The notes under the pieces were generated by a model. The model saw only the letters and a program-made list of their open reading frames with translations. It did not search any database and was not told where the DNA came from. The position numbers and the translations under genes are program-made. 64,000 bases of DNA, taken from NCBI RefSeq assembly GCF_004005495.1, contig NZ_RZYA01000002.1:558001-622000 (forward strand). Direction: 5' to 3'. The stretch comes from Streptomyces antnestii (GTDB lineage Bacteria; Actinomycetota; Actinomycetes; Streptomycetales; Streptomycetaceae). Shown here one piece after another: positions 57,688-64,000 of this stretch. Positions within the stretch are counted from its first letter, which is position 1. The number at the start of each line of letters is the position of its first letter.

Positions 57688-58857
57688 ATGGAGCACGAGC
57701 AACTGCGAATGTCCGGGCTCGGGTCAGGTCCGGAGTCGATGATGCGGATCGTCGCGTACTTCGACGGGCTCGGGGAATCCGCGGCCGACGCGGACACCGT
57801 CGTCAAGCATGCCGCCGCCCTCGCCGAGTGCGGGACCGGCGGGCGGCTGCCCTCCGGCATCGTCGTCCGCTACGGCCCGCTCGGCGACCGACTCGACGGC
57901 GTGCCCCAGGTCCCGGACGCCGGCGCCCGGCCGCTCCCCGAGGCGTGGCTCGAACGCGCCGGGCCCGCGCACCCCCTGGACCAGGTGCTCCTCGACCGGC
58001 TGCTTCACGCCCTGCGCATGCTGGACGTCCGCCCGCCCGCGCGCACAGGACTGCACCTCGGCGACCCGGCCCTGGTCGAGGTCCTCCTCTCCGACGACGA
58101 GCACCGCACCGACCGCGTCCGCGCCGTCGAGCTGTCGGGCCTCGACCCGGGCCGGGACGTCCGCGTACTGGCCCTGTACGCGGATCAGGCCGGCCCGGTC
58201 GTCGAGTTGATCGAGCGCGTCTGCCCCGGGCGCCTCGTCCGCTCGGCGCCGACCGGCGGGCTGACCGCGGTCCTGACACAGACGCCGGTCGAGGACCGGC
58301 TGCTCTGCGACGCCCTGCACACCGCCCTCGCCGCCGCGGCCCCTGCGCCGCCGCGTCCCGGCGGCGGACACGGGCCGTGGATCGGCATCGGCGAGCGGAT
58401 GAGCGTGTACGCGGCGCCGACGTCGTGGGCGCAGGCCCGGCGCGCGCTGCGGTTCGCGTCGTCGACCGTGTACGGGCGGCGCGCGGTGGCGTTCGGCCGG
58501 CTCGGCCCGCTGGACCTGCTCGCCGACGTGCCACTGGGCCGGCTCCTCGGGGCGCGCGGCATCGCCCGGGTCAACGCGCTGGCCGCGACGGCGACGGGCG
58601 CCCAGGACGTGGACACGCTGGAGGCGTTCTGCGTCTACGGGTCGCTGCGCAGGACTGCCTGCGAACTGCACGTCCACCACAGCACGGTGGCGAGCCGGCT
58701 CGCCCGCGTGGAGGCCGCAACGGACTGGGACCTGGGGAACTCGATCGACCGGTTCATCGCCACCCTGGTGCTGATGCTGCGCCGGATGGCACTGTCCTCG
58801 GCCGAACTCGCGGCGGCCGAGGGGGCGGACGGCGGCACGGGGCACCCCACCGGGTGA
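57688..58857 (+). CDS. PucR-type regulator with C-terminal helix-turn-helix
   Basis: 389 residues. The C-terminal 60 residues match the PucR/CdaR HTH (DTLEAFCVYGSLRRTACELHVHHSTVASRLARVEAATDWDL). The central part, with IGIGERMSVYAAPTSWAQARRALRFA, is the GGDEF-like domain of this family. The N-terminal 180 residues are without a clear domain. Such regulators usually activate a neighbouring catabolic gene; the downstream NTF2-fold protein is the nearest candidate. Confidence 0.85.
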   Translation: MEHEQLRMSGLGSGPESMMRIVAYFDGLGESAADADTVVKHAAALAECGTGGRLPSGIVVRYGPLGDRLDGVPQVPDAGARPLPEAWLERAGPAHPLDQVLLDRLLHALRMLDVRPPARTGLHLGDPALVEVLLSDDEHRTDRVRAVELSGLDPGRDVRVLALYADQAGPVVELIERVCPGRLVRSAPTGGLTAVLTQTPVEDRLLCDALHTALAAAAPAPPRPGGGHGPWIGIGERMSVYAAPTSWAQARRALRFASSTVYGRRAVAFGRLGPLDLLADVPLGRLLGARGIARVNALAATATGAQDVDTLEAFCVYGSLRRTACELHVHHSTVASRLARVEAATDWDLGNSIDRFIATLVLMLRRMALSSAELAAAEGADGGTGHPTG

Positions 58858-59005
58858 ACTCCCGGACACCCGACGGGAGTCGGCCGTCCCGCCCCCATCG
58901 GCCGACGGCCGTCTGCTGCGGTGGCCGGGCGCGCTCACCACAATCGAGGCGCGGGCCCGGATCCCGGGTCGCGCCCCGCCCCTACTCCAGAACAGGAACC
59001 CCTCC

Positions 59006-59569
59006 ATGCCTGTCATCGACCCGCAGCGCACCTGGGCGCCGCTCGAGGAGCGCCTGTCCGTCACGAAGGACGAGCGGCACCGGGTGGTGCTGAACGTGGT
59101 GATCGAGCACATGAAGGCTGAGGCCGCGCCGGACCTCGACCGGTTGATGGCGACCCTGAGTCCCACACCCGACTACCACTTCTGGAACGGCGGCCAGGAC
59201 GTCGGCCCGAAGACCACCGACGGCGTGCGCACCTACTACGCGAACTTCGTCGCGTCCCGGAGCAACGTCCTCGAGTTCGCGATCGACCGACTCGTGCTCG
59301 ACGACCACTGCCTGGTCACCGAGGGCTACCTGAAGCAGATCTACCCCGGCTCCTACGCGGCGCAGCTCGGCCTGCCGGTGGACGACGAGTCCGCCGACTA
59401 CCTCGTCGTGAACCGCCTGCTGCTGCTGTGGCCGGTCGACGAGGACGGCCTGGTCCAGGGTGAGGACTCGTACAGCTCGGGCCCGGCGAGCATCACGAAG
59501 CTGTCGCTGGACGAACTGCCCCGGCAGTACATCGACCTGGTGCACGGCTCCCAGGACGCGCCGGCGTAG
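59006..59569 (+). CDS. NTF2-fold protein (SnoaL-like superfamily)
   Basis: 187 residues. It has an N-terminal helical region, then an alpha+beta cone: VVLNVVIEHMKAEAAPDLDRLMATLSPTPDYHFWNGG, VRTYYANFVASRSNVLEFAIDRLVLDDHCLVTEGYLKQIYPG, and NRLLLLWPVDEDGLVQGEDSY. Tyr, His and Asp residues line the expected pocket. The function is unknown; relatives often accompany steroid or terpenoid degradation genes. It lies 150 bases after the PucR-like gene on the same strand. Confidence 0.78.
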   Translation: MPVIDPQRTWAPLEERLSVTKDERHRVVLNVVIEHMKAEAAPDLDRLMATLSPTPDYHFWNGGQDVGPKTTDGVRTYYANFVASRSNVLEFAIDRLVLDDHCLVTEGYLKQIYPGSYAAQLGLPVDDESADYLVVNRLLLLWPVDEDGLVQGEDSYSSGPASITKLSLDELPRQYIDLVHGSQDAPA

Positions 59570-59632
59570 GGCCTCTCGCGCCGGGCATCGGGGGCTGGGG
59601 GAACGACTGTCCTAAGCGGTCGGGGTGGTCGG

Positions 59633-59649
59633 GGTGGTCTTTGACCACC
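59633..59649. terminator. Short hairpin after the NTF2-fold gene
   Basis: GGTGGTC pairs with GACCACC around a TTT loop, in GC-rich context. It lies 63 bases after the stop and is the only hairpin before the LAL regulator. Confidence 0.55.
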
Positions 59650-59812
59650 TCGCCCGTACTCGTCGACGGCGCGCCCAGAACGGCGAGTCCCTCACCTGAA
59701 CCACGCGCCCCGGGCCGTCCGGCCACGGCCTCGCCGCGCGTGGGTGCGTGGAGGCTGAGATGCTGGGCGTGAGGGCACTGGCCAGAGCTGGACGGACAGT
59801 GGTGATGGACCC

Positions 59813-62524
59813 ATGACCGTGATCGACGAGCATGATCAGCACCCGGCGACCTGTTCGGGGACGGTCGATCCTTCCGGTCTCCCGTTTCTGCGGGCCCGTT
59901 TCACGCTGCCGCCGAGCCCCGAAGGGTTTCTGCGCCGCGAGCGACTGACCGAGAAGCTCGACCGGGCCTTGATCACGCCTTTGACGGTGGTCAACGGGTC
60001 GGCGGGCGCAGGCAAAACCCTTGCGGTGGCCGACTGGGCTGCGGGCCTGGACATCCCGGTCGCCTGGCTCACCGTTGACGAGGCCGACCGAGCTCCAGGA
60101 CTGTTCTGGGCGTATGTCCTGGAGGCTCTGCGTGCCGCCGACGTGTCCGTGCCCGAGGAGGTCGGGAGCCCTTCCGACGCGGACAGCGTGGACCGCGGGA
60201 TGCTGTCCCGCCTCGCCGCCGTACTCCAGGGCCGTGACCGCCCCGTGGTCCTCGTACTCGACGCATACGGTCGCGTCACCACGCCGGAGATCGCGGAGCA
60301 ACTGGAGTTCGTCCTGCGCCATGCGGGAGAGGGACTGCGTCTGGTGCTTGCCACCCGCACCGATCCACTGCTGCTCACGCACCGCTACCGGGCGTCCGGC
60401 GAGCTGACGGAGATCCGGGACACGGAGCTTGCCTTCACCCGGGCGGAGACCGTGGAACTCCTGAGGCTGCACGGCCTGTATCCGTCCAAGAGCGCCACGC
60501 ACGCCCTGACGGCGCGCACACAGGGATGGGCCGCGGGCCTGAAGCTCTGTGCCATGGCGGCCCGCCAGAGCTCGGATCCCGAGACGTATCTGAGGGAGTT
60601 CGAAGCCGGCCGGAGTGTTGTGGGCGACTTCCTCCTGGCCGAGGCTCTCGACCCGCGTCCGCCCGACACACAGGACCTGCTGCTGCGCGTCAGCGTCCTG
60701 GAGCGCTTCTGTCCTGATCTGGCGAACGCCATGACGCTCCGGACCGATGCGGAACCGACCCTGGCCGTGCTGTGCCGGGAGAACGCGTTCGTCCAGTATC
60801 TCGGGCACTCGTGGTACCGACTGCAGCCCCTGTTCAGGGAAGTCCTCCGCGCCCACCTGCGCGAGCGCGCACCGGGGCTCGAGACCGAAGTCCGCCGTCG
60901 TGCCGCGCTGTGGTTGAGGCGCGCCGGACTCCTGCCCGAAGCGCTGGCCCAGGGGGCGGCCGCAGGCGAATGGGAGTTCACCGCCGGCCTCGTCGTCGGC
61001 GACCTGGCGATCGGACAGCTGTTCACCGGCGTGCACTCCGCGGACCTGTCCCACTTGTTCGCGAGGATGAGCCCGGACGCGACGGGACCGGCGGCCGACC
61101 TCGTCCGCGCGGCCTGTGAGCTGGCGCACCGAGAGCTCGAACCGGGCCTGCATCACCTGCACCACGCGGAGGAATGCCTGGACGGGAACGGGTCCGGCCA
61201 AGGCGCGCCCTCCCTGGACGGGAACGGGTCCGGCCCTGCCGCCGCCCGGCTGAGCTGCGCCCTGCTCGAAGCTCTCTCGGCACGGCTGACCGGTTCCCCG
61301 GGCAGAGCGGAGCAGGCCGCGGAGGCGGCACAGACGCTCACCCGGGATGTCCCCGCGCGCCTTTTGGGTGAGCATCCGGAGGTCACCGCCCTCGTGCTCA
61401 CTCACCTCGGCTCCGCCCGACTGTGGGCCGGCCGTTTCGAGGACGCGCGCGTTCCCCTGTCTGCGGTCGCCGGGCGCAAGGGCGGAGCCCAGATGGCGCT
61501 TCCCCGCCTGGAGTGTCTCGGCCATCTGGCGCTGATCGACTACTTGGACGGCTGGCTCGGCCGGGCGGAGAGCAGGGCACTGGAGGCCGGGCGTGAGGCG
61601 AAACGCTACGGCCTGCCCCGACGGTCGGGCTCCGGCATCGGCCAGTTGGTCCTGGCCGCTGTCCTCGTCGATCGCGACGAGCTGGATGAGGCCGAGGCCC
61701 TCCTGGATGACATGGCCGGCTCGGGCGCGCTTCTGGAGGACCCGGTGACGCAGGCCAGCAGGGCCATCATCACCGGGCGCCTGCTGCTGGCCAGGGGAGA
61801 CACCCGAGCCGCGCTGGAGGCGGCGAACTCGACCGTCCCCGCGGTGGTGAACTCGCCCTGGGCGGAGGACCACGCCGCCCTCGTCACCTCCGCCGCTCAT
61901 CTGGCCCTGGGCTGTCCGGAGAAGGCCGAGAAGGTGCTGGCGGGCGTGGCGGAGGACCGGCCGGCCTGTGCGATCGAGGCCGCGCGGGTGCGGCTCGCGT
62001 CGGGGCACCGCGACGACGCACTGGACATGATCGAGAGCCTGTTCGGCAGCGCCCGGCCGGGCCCGGCGGTGACAGTCCGGGCCGACCTGGTGCGTGCCCA
62101 GGCCGCGCACCAGGCAGGGGACACCGCCACGGTCCGTCGTCTCGTTTCCCAGGCACTGCTGGCCGCTCGGCGTGACCGGTTGCGTCGGCCGTTCCTGGAC
62201 ATCGGCCCGTGGATCCTCCCCGTACTCGACACCGACCAGTTGCGTCCTCTTGCCCAGGACTGGCTCCTGACCGGCTCCGACGGGCACGGCTCCCTCGGGC
62301 GGACCACCGTGGAACTGTCGCTGCCCGTCCTCGAGGAACTGAGCGGACGCGAGCTCGACGTCCTGCGGCGGCTGGCCCAGCTGATGTCCACGCAGGAGAT
62401 CGCGGCCGATCTGTTCGTGTCCGTGAACACGGTGAAGACGCATCTCAAGGGCCTTTATCGCAAGCTGGCGGTGAACCGGCGCAGCGACGCCGTGCGCCGG
62501 GCACGGGACCTGGGACTGCTGTGA
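59813..62524 (+). CDS. LAL/MalT-type LuxR-family regulator
   Basis: 903 residues. An N-terminal STAND ATPase domain carries Walker A GSAGAGKT (62-69) and a degenerate Walker B (VVLVLDAYGR). Then come long TPR-like helical repeats, and a C-terminal LuxR HTH (LSGRELDVLRRLAQLMSTQEIAADLFVSVNTVKTHLKGLYRKLAVNRRSDAV). It is of MalT-like activator type. A 23-bp direct repeat at 61177-61199 and 61213-61235 adds a duplicated LDGNGSG segment in the helical part. The target may be the efflux gene downstream, but nothing shows this. Confidence 0.9.
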   Translation: MTVIDEHDQHPATCSGTVDPSGLPFLRARFTLPPSPEGFLRRERLTEKLDRALITPLTVVNGSAGAGKTLAVADWAAGLDIPVAWLTVDEADRAPGLFWAYVLEALRAADVSVPEEVGSPSDADSVDRGMLSRLAAVLQGRDRPVVLVLDAYGRVTTPEIAEQLEFVLRHAGEGLRLVLATRTDPLLLTHRYRASGELTEIRDTELAFTRAETVELLRLHGLYPSKSATHALTARTQGWAAGLKLCAMAARQSSDPETYLREFEAGRSVVGDFLLAEALDPRPPDTQDLLLRVSVLERFCPDLANAMTLRTDAEPTLAVLCRENAFVQYLGHSWYRLQPLFREVLRAHLRERAPGLETEVRRRAALWLRRAGLLPEALAQGAAAGEWEFTAGLVVGDLAIGQLFTGVHSADLSHLFARMSPDATGPAADLVRAACELAHRELEPGLHHLHHAEECLDGNGSGQGAPSLDGNGSGPAAARLSCALLEALSARLTGSPGRAEQAAEAAQTLTRDVPARLLGEHPEVTALVLTHLGSARLWAGRFEDARVPLSAVAGRKGGAQMALPRLECLGHLALIDYLDGWLGRAESRALEAGREAKRYGLPRRSGSGIGQLVLAAVLVDRDELDEAEALLDDMAGSGALLEDPVTQASRAIITGRLLLARGDTRAALEAANSTVPAVVNSPWAEDHAALVTSAAHLALGCPEKAEKVLAGVAEDRPACAIEAARVRLASGHRDDALDMIESLFGSARPGPAVTVRADLVRAQAAHQAGDTATVRRLVSQALLAARRDRLRRPFLDIGPWILPVLDTDQLRPLAQDWLLTGSDGHGSLGRTTVELSLPVLEELSGRELDVLRRLAQLMSTQEIAADLFVSVNTVKTHLKGLYRKLAVNRRSDAVRRARDLGLL
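61177..61235. repeat. Two 23-bp direct repeats inside the LAL gene, 36 bp apart
   Basis: The same 23 bases beginning CCTGGACGGGAACGGG occur at 61177-61199 and 61213-61235, in frame, giving LDGNGSG twice. This is a likely recent in-frame duplication of a 36-bp unit, probably a flexible loop. Confidence 0.75.
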
Positions 62525-62688
62525 CCTGACCTCGCGAAAGGCCGCGCCCGCTCGGCCCGTTCGTCTCCCCCGGAACGGGTGAGGCACCGACGGCGTTCGT
62601 CCGGTGTGATGGACGCGGCAGCAGAAACGCGCCCCTTGGGACGCGGGGCGCCGAAGGCGCCAGGCCGACTCAGAACCGGGAGCACCCC

Positions 62689-64000
62689 GTGTCCCACTGG
62701 CGGGCGTTGATCGTGCTCGGGGCGGCCCAGTTCCTCATGGTGCTGGACACCTCGGTCATGAACGTGTCCATCAGCAAACTCGTCGAAGACTTCGACACCG
62801 AGGTCACCGCCATCCAGGCTGTCATCACGCTCTACGCCCTGGTCATGGCCGCATTCATGATCGTCGGCGGCCGGCTGGGAGACATCTACGGGCGTCGGCG
62901 CATGTTCTTCCTGGGCCTCGCCGTGTACGGCACCGGATCGGCCCTCACCGCAGTGGCTCCCACCCTCGGGGTGCTCGCGCTCGGCTGGTCGGTGATCGAA
63001 GGACTCGGCGCCGCGATGGTGCTGCCGGCCATGGCGGCCCTCGTCGCCGAGAACTACCGGGGGCGGGACCGGGCCGTCGCCTATGGAGTCGTCGGCGGGC
63101 TCGCCGGCGCGGGCATCGCGGTCGGTCCGCTGCTGGGCGGCTGGATGACCACGTACCTCACGTGGCGGCTCGTCTTCGCCGGTGAGGTGGTCGTCGTCGT
63201 GGCCGTCCTCCTCTGCCGTCGGGTGATCAAGGAAACCCCCCGGATCGGCCCGCCCCCCAGGCTGGACGGCGTCGGCGCGGCGCTCTCGGCGTGCGGCCTT
63301 GCGCTCGGCGTGCTCGGTGTCCTGCAGAGCGGGACCTGGGGATGGGTGCAGCCCCGCAATCCGCCCTTCACCGTCCTGGGCTTCTCCCCGACCCTGTTCG
63401 TCATCGGCGCCGGAGTGGCGGTCCTGGTCCTCTTCACACACTGGGAGCGGCGCCGGGTCGCCGGCGGCACCGATCCCCTGGTGCACCTCACACTGCTGCG
63501 CCAACCCGTGCTGCGCTCCGGTCTCCTCTCGCTGCTCAGCCAGAACCTCATCCTTCTCGGCCTGTTCTTCACCATCCCGCTGTATCTCCAGGTGGTGCAG
63601 GGCTTCGACGCCTTCCAGACAGGTCTGCGCCTGCTCCCCGTGTCCGCGACCATGCTGGTCGCGTCCACGGTCGGCTCCCGCCTCGGCCGGGTCGCGGGAC
63701 CACGCCGAGTGGTCCGCCTGGCCCTGGCGACACTGACCGGGGCGGTGGTGTGGCTGCTGGCCACCATCGACCCGGTGATCGACGACGCGCAGTTCGCGGC
63801 GGCCATGGCCGTGCTCGGCGTGGGCATGGGACTGATGGCGTCGCAGCTGGGCAACGTCATCCAGACCGGCGTGGGGGAGAAGGAGCGCAGTGAGGCGGGC
63901 GGGTTGCAGTTCACCGCCCAGAACCTGGGCTCCGCACTGGGCACCGCACTCATCGGTTCCCTGCTCATCGGTGCCCTGGCACAGGCTTTCACCACGCAGG
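62689..64000 (+). CDS. DHA2-type MFS efflux transporter (3' end beyond window)
   Basis: A frame from GTG at 62689 (GGGAG upstream) stays open to the window end, 437 codons. It has the DHA2 (14-helix drug:H+ antiporter) hallmarks: LDTSVMNVSISKL in helix 1, GGRLGDIYGRRRMF (loop 2-3 motif), WSVIEGLGAAMVLPAMAALV and GGLAGAGIAVGPLLGGWMTTYLTWRLVF (motif C region). About ten hydrophobic segments are visible. The terminal helices and stop are missing. The substrate is unknown. Confidence 0.9.
   Translation, partial: MSHWRALIVLGAAQFLMVLDTSVMNVSISKLVEDFDTEVTAIQAVITLYALVMAAFMIVGGRLGDIYGRRRMFFLGLAVYGTGSALTAVAPTLGVLALGWSVIEGLGAAMVLPAMAALVAENYRGRDRAVAYGVVGGLAGAGIAVGPLLGGWMTTYLTWRLVFAGEVVVVVAVLLCRRVIKETPRIGPPPRLDGVGAALSACGLALGVLGVLQSGTWGWVQPRNPPFTVLGFSPTLFVIGAGVAVLVLFTHWERRRVAGGTDPLVHLTLLRQPVLRSGLLSLLSQNLILLGLFFTIPLYLQVVQGFDAFQTGLRLLPVSATMLVASTVGSRLGRVAGPRRVVRLALATLTGAVVWLLATIDPVIDDAQFAAAMAVLGVGMGLMASQLGNVIQTGVGEKERSEAGGLQFTAQNLGSALGTALIGSLLIGALAQAFTTQ

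Noticed and set aside
59612..62587. A very long open frame on the minus strand opposite the LAL regulator
   Set aside because: It reads as low-complexity Arg/Gly/Gln-rich sequence without domains, and the plus strand has clear Walker A and LuxR motifs. Such antisense frames are a by-product of GC-rich codon use.

Overview
The window is very GC-rich DNA with G/C-biased third codon positions, frequent GTG starts, many ATGA/GTGA stop-start overlaps and typical actinomycete regulators (TetR, IclR, MocR, PucR-like, large LuxR/LAL). It is best read as chromosome of a Streptomyces or close relative. No rRNA, tRNA, CRISPR array, insertion sequence or replication origin was seen.

Most of it is a large catabolic region for cyclic or steroid-like carbon skeletons, organised around three operator families found by eye. 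(A) About 1-17.4 kb: CoA-ester degradation genes (three enoyl-CoA hydratase family genes plus a frameshifted one, two thiolases, three acyl-CoA dehydrogenases, two acyl-CoA ligases, TesB thioesterase, metallo-hydrolase). Seven palindromes of the form TTAACGATCGTT precede these units, and a TetR gene at 15.85 kb is the obvious candidate regulator. (B) About 26.6-53 kb: two SDRs, a Liv-type ABC importer, a FadD3-like ligase, a TetR strongly resembling KstR2, an aldo/keto reductase, further SDRs, a gamma-carbonic-anhydrase-like protein, hotdog and MaoC enzymes, two acyl-CoA dehydrogenases and a crotonase. Copies of AnCAAGnnCTTGnT, the known KstR2 operator pattern, lie in front of these units. (C) Interleaved at 41-47 kb and 53-55.4 kb: a KshA-type 3-ketosteroid 9-alpha-hydroxylase, a KstD-type delta-1-dehydrogenase, a Baeyer-Villiger-type monooxygenase, an HSL-family esterase and an IclR regulator. 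A third palindrome, TTCCCGGTnnnCGGGAA, occurs in exactly the three divergent promoter regions of this set.

Between A and B (17.4-26.5 kb) lies a block unlike the rest: a MocR/MFS divergent pair, then a tightly coupled row with a small peptide ORF, an APH-fold kinase-like protein, an ABC exporter, a methyltransferase and a small protein. On the opposite strand is a 27-residue peptide ORF overlapping a second methyltransferase, followed by a SUKH/SMI1 protein. This could be an undescribed peptide-modification and export system.

After 55.4 kb come ordinary Streptomyces genes: an HTH/Clp-N pair, a PP2C-type phosphatase, a PucR-like regulator with an NTF2-fold protein, a LAL regulator and a DHA2-type efflux pump cut by the window end.

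Decay is visible: a deletion scar joins truncated MFS and LysR genes, a nitronate monooxygenase is reduced to its N-terminus, one enoyl-CoA hydratase is frameshifted, and an SDR beside kstD has lost its middle. All functions are read from motifs and remembered family patterns; no search was run.
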